Source: Paenibacillus sp. FSL H7-0357 (GTDB lineage: Bacteria > Bacillota > Bacilli > Paenibacillales > Paenibacillaceae). Taken from it: a DNA stretch of 64,000 nucleotides. The stretch covers positions 2,728,001-2,792,000 of the forward strand of contig NZ_CP009241.1 in the NCBI RefSeq assembly GCF_000758525.1, read 5' to 3'. The position numbers and the translations under genes were made by a program. Of this stretch, positions 43,488 to 51,732 are shown one piece after another. Below the pieces are notes generated by a model that did no database searches, was not told the DNA's origin, and saw only the letters and a list, made by a program, of their open reading frames with translations. Numbering within the stretch: position 1 is the stretch's first letter; every line of letters begins with the position of its first letter.

Positions 43488-44507
43488 ATGTTCGAAGCTT
43501 TTCGCTGTGATACGGATGAGGATAGAAGGCTTCTGTTGAAGCAGGCAAGGAGCATCGTGATGTGGGCATTGCCGCAGTATGGGCTGGATTGGACCGCAAT
43601 TTCGTATATCGGCCTGTCCGATAACATCACTTATAAAATCGAGACGGCAAGCACCGGAAGCTATTTGCTGCGGATGCACGGGCGATGGATGAGCAATGCA
43701 GAGATTCAGTCGGAACTGCTGCTGCTTCAGGCGCTGAACCGGGTGGAAGGACTAACGATGCCGGAGGGAGTGGCCAATACAGCAGGCACTTATATCCTCA
43801 AGGCAGATTCCGAAGAGGATACCTCTTCCTTGTGGGTAACAGTTACCCGCTGGGTCGAAGGGGAGCATGCTGGCGGGCATATGACGGATCAGAGAATATT
43901 CGATATGGGAGCTATGACGGGAGCCTTGCACATCGCGGCTGCCGGATTCGCCCCTCCGGCTGGGTTTATCCGCCCGGTATGGGGGGAGCAGAGCTTTAAG
44001 CGTGAGATGGATAAGCTTGGACGTTATTACAGCGGGTTTGTATCCGAAACGGGATGGAAGACTTATCAGTTAGCTGCTGCAAAAATCCTCTCCGAACTGG
44101 AGGGCATGGAGGTAAACGAAGATCAATATGGACTGATTCATGGAGATCTGCATAGCGGAAACGTGGTGTTTGCCGGGGAGCAGCCTTATCCGATAGATTT
44201 TGGAAGATGCGGTTACGGGTACTATCTCTACGATCTGGCTGCCGCATTATTGGAGCTTTCCCCTGGGCAGCGCAAGCGGCTTATTGAAGGCTATGCAAGC
44301 CGGAAGAAGCTGGAAAGCGGATATGTACGTAGACTGGAATGTTTTTTTATTATGATTATGATCGGAAATTACAGCCATCATGCCTCGAACCCGGCGGAAG
44401 TCCCCGGACTGCGGGAGCAGCAGCCTTATTCCCAGGCGTATCTCAGGGAATATTTAAAGAGTGCTCCCTTTTTGTTCGAGGTGATTGAGCCCGAGGAAAT
44501 GAAATGA
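43488..44507 (+). CDS. Phosphotransferase of the APH/choline-kinase fold
   Basis: This 339-aa soluble kinase has an ideal AAGGAGG site. Signatures are the catalytic loop YGLIHGDLHSGNVVFAGEQ (HGDxxxxN) and the metal site PIDFGRCGYGYYLYDLAAAL (DFG). The N-lobe is GLSDNITYKIETASTGSYLLRMH. The family resembles bacterial phosphotransferases of the homoserine-kinase-II or fructosamine/spectinomycin-kinase type. The substrate is unknown. It is the second kinase of this fold in the window and is convergent with hisS, only 29 bp apart. Confidence 0.88.
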   Translation: MFEAFRCDTDEDRRLLLKQARSIVMWALPQYGLDWTAISYIGLSDNITYKIETASTGSYLLRMHGRWMSNAEIQSELLLLQALNRVEGLTMPEGVANTAGTYILKADSEEDTSSLWVTVTRWVEGEHAGGHMTDQRIFDMGAMTGALHIAAAGFAPPAGFIRPVWGEQSFKREMDKLGRYYSGFVSETGWKTYQLAAAKILSELEGMEVNEDQYGLIHGDLHSGNVVFAGEQPYPIDFGRCGYGYYLYDLAAALLELSPGQRKRLIEGYASRKKLESGYVRRLECFFIMIMIGNYSHHASNPAEVPGLREQQPYSQAYLREYLKSAPFLFEVIEPEEMK

Positions 44508-44536
44508 TTAGCCGGAATTTTGCGGGTCCAGGAGAA

Positions 44537-45811
44537 TTAGCTGGAGATGAGCGAGATTGCTTCCTCCACCGTAAGCAGTTCCTCCTTGTGCGCAGACATG
44601 TCCTTGAGACGGAGCTTGCCGAGTGTGGCTTCGCTTTCGCCGAGCAGCAGACAATAGCGGATGCCTTTTGCTGAGGCTGCGGCCATTGTTTTCTTCAGCT
44701 TCCGGGTACCGGAATCTACGGTTACGCGGATGCCTGCGGCCCGCAGCCTTGTAGCGGCGAGCAAGACCTGAGGCATATTCCCGCCAATGGGAACGATCCA
44801 TACTCCAGTCGGCTCCTGCTGCACCGGACGCTCTCCAAGCAGGGCCATGATCGACTCCATGCCAAATGAAATGCCGACCGTAGGGTATTCGATATCCTCC
44901 CGTCCGACCAGCTTTCCAATGATGGAATCATATCTTCCCCCGCCCCCAAGGCTGGACGTATAAACACCGGAGGCGTCGAAGATTTCATAGACTGTCCCGG
45001 TGTAGAAGGATAGGCCGCGTGACAGGAACGGATCGAAGACACAGAAGCCGTCCAGGCCAATTTCTTCAATCAGCTGTTTCAGAGCAAGAACTTCTAACGC
45101 ACCGGGACGGCCGGCGAGTCCATATTTACGCGTCAGCTCCTCAAAACCCGGGTTGCCGGATTCCAGCAAAGCGGTAATCGCCAGTAAGGCTTCCGGAGTT
45201 AGTCCTTTATCAGACAGCTCCGCCAGCACGCCGCCGATGCCGATTTTGGCGAGCTTGTCGAGGGTCAGCATCACAGAGAGATGCTCCTGCGCCGGGACAC
45301 CTGCCGATTCCAGAATCTCGCCGAGGAACCGGCGGTTGTTCCATTTGACCACCACCGCAATGTCCAGTCTGCGGAATACCTCGGCGGCCAGCTGCATCAG
45401 CTCCGCTTCAGCCTGCGGACCGGCAATCCCGACCACATCGGCATCGCATTGCAGGAATTCGCGCAGCCGGCCTTTTTTGACCGGACCGTCGCGGAACACC
45501 TTGCCGATCTCATACCGCTTGAAGGGGAACTCCATCCCCGGATTGAGGGCGATCACCTTGGCAAAGGGAATCGTCAGATCGTAGCGCAGCCCCAGTCGGC
45601 GGCCGCCCTGGTCAGTGAGCTGGTACATTTCGCGGAGGATTTCGTCTCCACCGGCATATTTGGAGGTCAGCAATTCAAGCTCATTCAGCAGTGTTGTATC
45701 CATGGATTCAAAGTCATAGCTTTCAAACAGCCCGCGCAGCACAGCCTGTACCTTTTGTCTGACCGCTTGCTCCCGGCCGAAATAATCGTAGGTTCCTTTA
45801 ATGTTTTGCAT
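44537..45811 (-). CDS. hisS: Histidyl-tRNA synthetase, divergent paralogue
   Basis: This 424-aa class II synthetase charges tRNA-His. The start is ATG 45811 (MQNIKGTYDYFG), with AAAGGAG. A 20-codon extension upstream lacks a ribosome site. Motif 1 is near FESMDTTLLNELELL. Motif 2 reads RYEIGKVFRDGPVKKGRLREFLQCDADVVG, whose QCDxDxxG ending is the archaeal/eukaryal style rather than the bacterial RQFHQLG. The HisA motifs are GLSFYTGTVYEIF and SLGGGGRYDSIIGKL. The C-terminal anticodon-binding domain is complete. It is not followed by aspS, so it is probably a second HisRS. The leader carries a His-codon attenuator candidate instead of a T-box. Confidence 0.92.
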   Translation of the reverse strand: MQNIKGTYDYFGREQAVRQKVQAVLRGLFESYDFESMDTTLLNELELLTSKYAGGDEILREMYQLTDQGGRRLGLRYDLTIPFAKVIALNPGMEFPFKRYEIGKVFRDGPVKKGRLREFLQCDADVVGIAGPQAEAELMQLAAEVFRRLDIAVVVKWNNRRFLGEILESAGVPAQEHLSVMLTLDKLAKIGIGGVLAELSDKGLTPEALLAITALLESGNPGFEELTRKYGLAGRPGALEVLALKQLIEEIGLDGFCVFDPFLSRGLSFYTGTVYEIFDASGVYTSSLGGGGRYDSIIGKLVGREDIEYPTVGISFGMESIMALLGERPVQQEPTGVWIVPIGGNMPQVLLAATRLRAAGIRVTVDSGTRKLKKTMAAASAKGIRYCLLLGESEATLGKLRLKDMSAHKEELLTVEEAISLISS

Positions 45812-45849
45812 GTTAAGCAGCTCCTTTAACTCGAAATATAATTCAGCAT

Positions 45850-45883
45850 AAAAAAACGCGCCGGACCTCATGGTCCTGCGCGC
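45850..45883 (-). terminator. Leader terminator upstream of hisS
   Basis: CGCGC-C-GGACC pairs with GGTCC-T-GCGCG (45857-45883), with seven A on the plus strand (T on the transcript side) at 45850-45856. It lies 39 bp before the hisS start, so read-through is needed to express the gene. Confidence 0.88.
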
Positions 45884-45949
45884 TTATAATTGCCGCAGGG
45901 AGGTCAAACGCGAAATGCGTTAGCCCTCCCTGATAGATGTTCAGGAGTG

Positions 45950-46012
45950 CTAACGCTGCTTGTGATGATGAAGCTGATTCTGTATGATGGTAATGCTGTT
46001 TGTGCTGTTCAC
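45950..46012 (-). CDS. Candidate His-rich leader peptide of hisS (20 residues)
   Basis: GTG 46012-46010, with GAAAGGG ~11 bases upstream (46024-46030), opens a 20-codon ORF ending NQLHHHKQR and TAG 45952-45950. The three consecutive His codons (CAT CAT CAC) sit four codons before the stop. The ORF's last codons overlap the first pairing arm. This arrangement is as in the enterobacterial his leader. The start codon and ribosome site are modest. Confidence 0.62.
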   Translation of the reverse strand: MNSTNSITIIQNQLHHHKQR

Positions 46013-46047
46013 TGGAATCAACGCCCTTTCAGACTGGATTACAGCAC

Positions 46048-46076
46048 ATTATAGCGGATAGTGAAAATCCTTGCAA
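46048..46076 (-). promoter_or_regulatory. hisS leader promoter
   Basis: On the minus strand TTGCAA (46076-46071), a 17-bp spacer and a perfect TATAAT (46053-46048). The start site would be near 46041, 29 nt before the leader GTG. Confidence 0.82.
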
Positions 46077-46131
46077 GTGTGATACTGCGGATGGTTTTGA
46101 ATAATCAATTGAACGAAAAGGGGGATTCACT

Positions 46132-46785
46132 GTGAATCATACACAACTTATTGCCGAGTCTGAAAGGTTTGCGAAGGAGCAGCTGGCCGGAGATTCCACC
46201 GGTCATGACTGGTTTCACACAGAACGTGTGCGGAATACGGCGGCACTGATTGCGGAGATGGAGAAGGGGGATGTTTTTATTTGTACAGTCGCTGCGACAT
46301 TGCATGATGTTGCCGACGAGAAGCTGAACCCTTCCAAGGAAGCAGGACTGGATAAAGTACATAACTGGCTTAAGCAGCACCTGGCGGATGAAGCCCAAAT
46401 CAAACATATCATGCTCATCATTGAGACGATGTCCTTCAGCGGCGGTGGGGGTGAACCAATGTCGACCTTGGAAGGGCGGATTGTGCAGGACGCAGACCGG
46501 CTGGATGCGCTTGGCGCCATAGGCATTGCCAGAACGATGGTGTTCTCGGGTGCGAAGGGACGTCCGGTGTATGATCCGGAGATCGCGCCGCGCGATGAAT
46601 CGCTGCAGAAGGAATACCGCGATTATTCCAAGGGGACGGCGGTCAATCATTTTTATGAGAAGCTGCTGAAACTGAAAGACCTGATGAATACCCCCTATGG
46701 CCGCAAGCTGGCCGAAGAACGGCATGATTTCATGCTGGGCTTTCTGGAGCAATTTTATAAGGAATGGAATCAAGGCAGCCATTAA
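46132..46785 (+). CDS. HD-domain metal-dependent phosphohydrolase (YpgQ-like)
   Basis: This 217-aa cytosolic protein starts at GTG 46132, with an AAAAGGGGG site. The HD signature is complete: H of GHDWFHTERV, HD of TLHDVADEK, and the late Asp of IVQDADRLDALGAIGIAR. This pattern matches the YedJ/YpgQ group, for which nucleotide (d/NTP) pyrophosphohydrolase activity has been reported. It is divergent from hisS and probably has its own promoter overlapping the hisS promoter region. A T-run is not evident before the helicase gene 90 bp downstream, so read-through is possible. Confidence 0.9.
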   Translation: MNHTQLIAESERFAKEQLAGDSTGHDWFHTERVRNTAALIAEMEKGDVFICTVAATLHDVADEKLNPSKEAGLDKVHNWLKQHLADEAQIKHIMLIIETMSFSGGGGEPMSTLEGRIVQDADRLDALGAIGIARTMVFSGAKGRPVYDPEIAPRDESLQKEYRDYSKGTAVNHFYEKLLKLKDLMNTPYGRKLAEERHDFMLGFLEQFYKEWNQGSH

Positions 46786-46875
46786 CTGTTATAATGAGAC
46801 TATGCACAAGATGGAAGGAACGCGGGAACCCCCGCTTGAACCGGAACAATCGGCATAGAAGAGGTTGAAGTGAAC

Positions 46876-48321
46876 ATGAGTGAACTGCAGTTTAGAGAGT
46901 ATGGTTTGAATGAAGAAATTATCCGGGCCCTGGATGTGCTGAAGTATCTGGAGCCGACCGAAGTACAGAGTAAAGTGATTCCTGTAGCCTTGCAGGGGCA
47001 GGATTTGATTGTGAAATCGCAGACCGGCAGCGGCAAAACAGCGTCGTTCGGTATCCCGCTCTGCGAGCTGGTGGATTGGGCGGAGAACAAGCCGCAGGCT
47101 TTGGTGCTGACCCCAACCCGTGAGCTGGCTGCTCAGGTGAAGGAAGATATCACCAACATCGGGCGTTTCAAGCGGATTAAGGCGGTCGCCTTGTTCGGCA
47201 AACAGCCGTTTGCCCCGCAGAAAATTGAACTCACACAAAAGACGCATGTTGTCGTAGGTACGCCGGGCCGTGTGTTCGACCATATTGAACGCGGTACGCT
47301 GCCCCTGCAGCGGATCAAATATCTCGTCATCGACGAGGCCGACGAAATGCTCAGCATGGGCTTCATCGAGCAGATCGAGAAGATCATCCAGCAGCTGCCC
47401 CGGGAACGGGTGACGATGCTGTTCTCCGCCACGCTGCCGGAGGCGGTGAAGAATTTATGCCGCAAATATATGCAGAGTCCGGCGGATATTGAGATTGAAG
47501 CCAGCGGCATCACGACAGCGTCGATTGAGCATGCGCTGATTGAAGTGAGACAAGCTGCCAAATTCCAGCTGCTATGTGATCTGCTCACCGTGGAGAATCC
47601 GGACAGCTGCATTATTTTTTGCCGCACACAGGATCAGGTGAACGCCTTGTTCCGCGGGTTGGCCGATCTGGAGTATCCGGTGGATAAGATTCACGGCGGG
47701 ATGATGCAGGACGAGCGGTTTGAGGTCATGAATGCTTTTAAGCGTGGCCAGTTCCGTTATCTGATTGCCACCGATGTGGCCGCCAGAGGTATTGATATTG
47801 AGAACATCACCCATGTGATCAATTACGATATTCCGCTGGAAAAAGAAAGTTACGTCCACCGCACCGGCCGGACCGCACGCGCGGGTAAAAGCGGCAAAGC
47901 GATCACGCTCGTTACGCCGAATGAGCACAAATGGGTAGCGGACATTGAGGGCTATATCGGTTTCAGCCTGCCGGTAATGAAAGCTCCTTCGGACGATGCT
48001 GTGGCCTACGCCAAACCGGCCTTCGATCTGAAGCTGGGCAAGCAGCAGGTCCGCAAAGCGGGCAAAACCGAGGTCATGAACGAGAACATCATGAAGCTGT
48101 ATTTTAACGGCGGTAAGAAAAAGAAGCTCAGAGCCGTCGATTTCGTCGGCACCATAGCGAAGCTTGAAGGCATCACCGCAGACGACATCGGGATCATCAC
48201 GATCCAGGATAACGTCAGCTACGTGGACATCCTGAACGGCAAAGGCGCATTGGTGCTGCAAGCGATGAAAGACACTACGGTAAAAGGCAAGCTGCTGAAG
48301 GTGCATATCGCGAAGAAATAG
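46876..48321 (+). CDS. dbpA: DEAD-box ATP-dependent RNA helicase DbpA/YxiN
   Basis: This 481-aa helicase starts at ATG 46876 ([14 protein letters not shown]). All DEAD-box motifs are visible: Q motif ([11 protein letters not shown]), I ([12 protein letters not shown]), Ia (PTRELAAQ), Ib (GTPGR), II (VIDEADEML), III (FSATLP), IV (IIFCRTQ), V ([11 protein letters not shown]) and VI ([15 protein letters not shown]). The C-terminal ~75 residues ([34 protein letters not shown]) are the DbpA RNA-binding domain, which recognises hairpin 92 of 23S rRNA. It acts in large-subunit ribosome assembly. A bidirectional terminator follows. Confidence 0.95.
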   Translation: MSELQFREYGLNEEIIRALDVLKYLEPTEVQSKVIPVALQGQDLIVKSQTGSGKTASFGIPLCELVDWAENKPQALVLTPTRELAAQVKEDITNIGRFKRIKAVALFGKQPFAPQKIELTQKTHVVVGTPGRVFDHIERGTLPLQRIKYLVIDEADEMLSMGFIEQIEKIIQQLPRERVTMLFSATLPEAVKNLCRKYMQSPADIEIEASGITTASIEHALIEVRQAAKFQLLCDLLTVENPDSCIIFCRTQDQVNALFRGLADLEYPVDKIHGGMMQDERFEVMNAFKRGQFRYLIATDVAARGIDIENITHVINYDIPLEKESYVHRTGRTARAGKSGKAITLVTPNEHKWVADIEGYIGFSLPVMKAPSDDAVAYAKPAFDLKLGKQQVRKAGKTEVMNENIMKLYFNGGKKKKLRAVDFVGTIAKLEGITADDIGIITIQDNVSYVDILNGKGALVLQAMKDTTVKGKLLKVHIAKK

Positions 48322-48382
48322 ACCAGGTTTCAGGCGGGAAAAGTAGGCTTTGTTCGGCTAAAAGAATGCACAGACAGATTGC

Positions 48383-48420
48383 AAAAAGCAGTATCGGACG
48401 AAGGTCTGATACTGCTTTTT
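48383..48420. terminator. Bidirectional terminator between dbpA and the FAD oxidoreductase gene
   Basis: A perfect 13-bp stem AAAAAGCAGTATC / GATACTGCTTTTT has a 12-nt loop. It serves both convergent genes. Confidence 0.93.
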
Positions 48421-48442
48421 GTCTTTGCGGAATGCCGGACCC

Positions 48443-50707
48443 TTACTGGTGAACGGCCCCGTATGCCCGGATCTCGATAAGCTCCGCATAACGGCTGCCG
48501 TTCGTCGAATCAATCAGTACTCTGAGTTGGTCAGCCTGCACCGGATTCGGCAGACGGTGGATCACCTTGCGCTTGCGGTTATCGCTTCCGGCTGCAACCT
48601 CAGTCCACTTCCCGCCGGCAACAAGCGCCTCTACCCGGTAGTCACGAACCAGCTCGGGAATGATGGCAAAAGCCGTGCGGTGATGATGCAGGTTCACCAG
48701 ATCTTCGTTGACATCATCGTTGAAGGTCAGGTGGATTTCGGCGATGGACTGCACCGAATCCCACTGCAGCTGCAGCCATTCCGGCTGTCCGCCTGCCATC
48801 GGCTGCGACATCCATTGCTGCGGCCCGCCGAACGGGCGGTGATAGCCGTTTACGGCTTTGTCCGTTGCGAAGGCGGCGGTCGGCGACCCGATCCGGCAGC
48901 AGAACGGCTGGCGGGCTTTGCCCTGCATCTTCCACAGCACCACGGGCTGATCCGTGGAGTGGTCCTCCAGATCCTTGGATACATGCGGCTCTTCATCCTT
49001 GAAGAAGACGAGCACGCCGCTGTGCGGCTGCTGCGAATGATACAGGCTGACCGCATCGTTCGCCTTGATGATGATAAAAGCATTTTGCGGCACCTGCGGC
49101 TGCCACTGCAGATCGAAGGTAAGCCATTGCTGCTCACCGGCTACGGCGTGGGCAGTTGCCCTTGCCTGCAGGGTATGCGGCACGTAATTTTCCCTGCGCC
49201 CGGTGTCCCACAGCTCGGCTGTAACCGAAGTGGCCTGCTTGGCATCAATCAGCAGCTGAAAGCGGCTGATTCCCGGATCCGCAGGAATAAGCACAGCGGC
49301 ATCATGCTGCAGCGGATAAGCTTCGCCCGGTTGAGCCAGCTCAATCACGCCCAGCGTGCTTGAGGCGGTGACCCGCGCTTTGCGGGCGACATCATCTTCA
49401 TCGCTGCTGCGCAGCCCGATGATCGAGGCATCGCTGCGCAGCAGCGTCTGCCGCAGCTCTTCCAGATGCCGCTGCTGCAGTTCGCGCGGGGTGATTCCCT
49501 TGCGGCTGCTGAGTGCGGCTCCGGTTCCGGCCGCTTCACCGATCACGGCGCAGGTGGCCATCACCCGTGTCGTGCCGAAGGCGACATGGGAGGCGCTGAT
49601 ATCGCGCCCGGCCATCAGCATATTCCGCACATTGGCGGAATAGAGGGAGCGGAAGGGGATATGATATACCCCGTCGGCATGCATATGCTTGGAGCCGCTG
49701 GCGTCGGCATACATCCCCTGCGGCGGATGCAAGTCGATCGACCAGCCGCCAAAGGCTACACCGTCCGCGAATTCGCGCTGGGCGATAATGTCATTCTGGT
49801 TTAGCACATAGTCTCCGGTAAGCCGCCGGTATTCACGTTTGCCGGGCAGTGAGCCGACCCATTCCAGCGTCATATTCTCAGCGCCGAACTTGCCGGAATT
49901 TTTGATATAATCCCAGATACCGTAAATGACCGACCACAGCTCGTCGCGGATCATTTCATTGTCATGAACGGCGTCATGCTCGCCGCCCCATTCAATCCAC
50001 CAGTAGTGGCAGCCGGAATCACCGCTCTTAATGACACGTCGGATCGGAATCGTCGTCTGTGAGATGTCCTTGGCAAAGGAAGGCGGCACAAAATTCACCG
50101 GAACGCCGGTATCTTTGGTATAGAAGAGGATGGTGCTGCCCAGCGTAATGTCATCGGCGATCTCCGGCGCCCACTCTTCGCCGTATTCGCTCCGGGCTTC
50201 CCGTCCAAGGGCAAATTTGGCTCCGGCCAAAAATCCGATCAGGCCATCACCCGTGCAATCGAGATACATGCTGCTCTTAAAAGTGATTCTCCGCTCCGAA
50301 CCCATCATCCAGCCGGTGACCGCAGTAATCGTCCGCTCCTGCTCGTCTCCTTCAGCCAGAACCTCATGGACATCCGTATTCAGGTAGAGTGTGATATTGG
50401 ACTCAGCCTTGACAGCCTCCAGTACGACCAGATCCCATAGATAAGGGTTACCTTCCGGATTGCGGTACTGGTTCTCCACGAACAATTCACCCATAATTCC
50501 CGTTTCCCGGGCGTAGCGGTTCGTGCCGTGTGCCGTTGCTCCGCAGACCCAGACCCGCACCTCGCTGCTGGAATTGCCTCCGAGCACAGGGCGGTTCTGG
50601 ATCAGAGCCACCTTTTGCCCAAGTCTCGCGGCAGCAATCGCCGCACATACTCCAGCCAGCCCGCCGCCGATCACCGTAATGTCATTTTGCACTAGCTCCT
50701 GCTTCAT
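48443..50707 (-). CDS. FAD-dependent oxidoreductase with C-terminal carbohydrate-binding-like domain
   Basis: This 754-aa protein has AGAGGTG 8 bases before ATG 50707. Residues ~8-400 are an FAD_oxidored (PF12831) domain: DITVIGGGLAGVCAAIAAARLGQKVALIQNRPVLGGNSSSEVRV (dinucleotide fold), YLDCTGDGLIGFLAGA and MLMAGRDISASHVAFGTTRVMATCAVIGEAAGTGAAL. The last ~300 residues are beta-rich, with a discoidin-like end (RRPFGGPQQWMSQ, LQWDSVQSIAEIHLTFNDDVN, VIDSTNGSRYAELIEIRAYG). It has no signal peptide. In this YesM/YesN-ABC sugar locus it probably oxidises a carbohydrate. It is divergent from the AraC regulator at 50837, which likely controls it. Confidence 0.85.
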   Translation of the reverse strand: MKQELVQNDITVIGGGLAGVCAAIAAARLGQKVALIQNRPVLGGNSSSEVRVWVCGATAHGTNRYARETGIMGELFVENQYRNPEGNPYLWDLVVLEAVKAESNITLYLNTDVHEVLAEGDEQERTITAVTGWMMGSERRITFKSSMYLDCTGDGLIGFLAGAKFALGREARSEYGEEWAPEIADDITLGSTILFYTKDTGVPVNFVPPSFAKDISQTTIPIRRVIKSGDSGCHYWWIEWGGEHDAVHDNEMIRDELWSVIYGIWDYIKNSGKFGAENMTLEWVGSLPGKREYRRLTGDYVLNQNDIIAQREFADGVAFGGWSIDLHPPQGMYADASGSKHMHADGVYHIPFRSLYSANVRNMLMAGRDISASHVAFGTTRVMATCAVIGEAAGTGAALSSRKGITPRELQQRHLEELRQTLLRSDASIIGLRSSDEDDVARKARVTASSTLGVIELAQPGEAYPLQHDAAVLIPADPGISRFQLLIDAKQATSVTAELWDTGRRENYVPHTLQARATAHAVAGEQQWLTFDLQWQPQVPQNAFIIIKANDAVSLYHSQQPHSGVLVFFKDEEPHVSKDLEDHSTDQPVVLWKMQGKARQPFCCRIGSPTAAFATDKAVNGYHRPFGGPQQWMSQPMAGGQPEWLQLQWDSVQSIAEIHLTFNDDVNEDLVNLHHHRTAFAIIPELVRDYRVEALVAGGKWTEVAAGSDNRKRKVIHRLPNPVQADQLRVLIDSTNGSRYAELIEIRAYGAVHQ

Positions 50708-50836
50708 GAATGAGCACCTCTTAGGATTATATTCTTAATGCATATCTATAATTTCATAATGAAGCTGCTGCTTTACTTTTGAAATGCACGATTATATCAT
50801 TAAGCATATACTTTATTTCGTGAAAGGGATGGAGCC
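50708..50836. promoter_or_regulatory. Divergent promoter/operator region
   Basis: This AT-rich intergenic region lies between the divergent oxidoreductase and AraC genes. It has near-direct repeats TTAATGCATAT (about 50734) and TTAAGCATAT (about 50799), the spacing and type of site an AraC dimer could use. The repeats are short, so this is tentative. Confidence 0.4.
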
Positions 50837-51592
50837 ATGAAACTTCTGGACCATATCTACTGGAAGCAGAAGACGAGTTTTGCCCTGCCAAGCGACTGCT
50901 ATGATTCCTGGGTCGCCTTTGCGGTAGAGGAGGGGCTGTTCCGCTATGAAATTGGAGAACATGGCGGTGAAGCGGGGTTTGCAGATTTGGTCGTCTGCCC
51001 TCCCGGAATTCCCTTCATTCGTGAGACAATTACACCGCTCACCTTCCATTACATCCAGTTCACCCCGGAGAATGATGAAAGCCTGCCGCAGCCGGGGCTC
51101 CTGCAGCTTAGCGATACGAAGCGCCTAAGCTCGACCTATGCCTATTTGCGCCAGCTCAGTGAAGACAATAGTCCAGCCGCAAGGGAATGGAAACAGCATC
51201 TTATCAAAGACCTGTGGCTGCCGGTTCATATGGAGAGCCGGGCGGAAGCCGGAGGGCGTAAATTCTCCGAAGACGCAATGATGGATGAAGCTGCATCCAT
51301 CATTGCCGATAGAGCCGCTGAACCACTCAGCCTGCTGGAGCTCGCCCGGGAGCTGGGATTAAGTCCCGTGCAGTTTACGCGGCGCTTCCGCGCAGCTTTT
51401 CAGGAGACACCTTCCTCCTATTTGAAATCACTCCGGTTGGCCAAAGCACGACTTCTGCTGAAGGACAGTGAACTGAATCTGGCCCGGATTGCCGAAAGAT
51501 GCGGCTATGAGAACGGATTCTATTTAAGCCGGGTGTTCACGAACAGCACCGGAATGAGTCCGGCGGAATACCGTAAACGGCATAGGCTGTAG
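50837..51592 (+). CDS. AraC-family transcriptional regulator with cupin sensor domain
   Basis: This is a 251-aa regulator with GGATGGAG before the ATG. Residues ~15-90 are a cupin-like ligand domain (WVAFAVEEGLFRYEIGEHGGEAGFADLVVCPPGIPF). Residues ~150-251 are an AraC double HTH (LSLLELARELGLSPVQFTRRFRAAFQETPSSYLKSLRLAKARLLL ... ARIAERCGYENGFYLSRVFTNSTGMSPAEY). It is divergent from the FAD oxidoreductase and upstream of a YesM/YesN pair, so it probably responds to a sugar and activates the oxidoreductase gene. Confidence 0.9.
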   Translation: MKLLDHIYWKQKTSFALPSDCYDSWVAFAVEEGLFRYEIGEHGGEAGFADLVVCPPGIPFIRETITPLTFHYIQFTPENDESLPQPGLLQLSDTKRLSSTYAYLRQLSEDNSPAAREWKQHLIKDLWLPVHMESRAEAGGRKFSEDAMMDEAASIIADRAAEPLSLLELARELGLSPVQFTRRFRAAFQETPSSYLKSLRLAKARLLLKDSELNLARIAERCGYENGFYLSRVFTNSTGMSPAEYRKRHRL

Positions 51593-51732
51593 AAGCATAG
51601 AACAAATCTGTGCATCATAACCCCGGTCTATAGGAGCGATGCGACAAAACAATGCAATTTCCTCCAGCTTCAGCCGGGTGGCCCCTGCAGATGTTATAAT
51701 AAGCCCACAAATGAAGGGAGAGAGCTGCGGAA

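Larger units (their letters stand above)
45812..46131 (-). promoter_or_regulatory. hisS leader: candidate histidine-responsive attenuator
   Basis: On the minus strand the order is promoter (46076-46048), a leader ORF with three His codons (46012-45950), competing hairpins, a terminator (45883-45850) and hisS. Inverted repeats are as follows. GCTAACGC (45949-45956, the end of the leader ORF) pairs with GCGTTAGC (45917-45924). The latter also lies inside a hairpin of GGGAGG (45898-45903) with CCTCCC (45925-45930) plus AACGC/GCGTT. CGCAGG (45894-45899) can pair with CCTGCG (45875-45880) in the terminator's 5' arm. I see no T-box sequence. Confidence 0.7.

Noticed and set aside
45812..46131. T-box riboswitch upstream of hisS
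   Set aside because: The position and terminator fit, but I could not find an AGGGTGGnACCGCG-type T-box sequence or a matching antiterminator bulge. The His-codon ORF explains the layout better.
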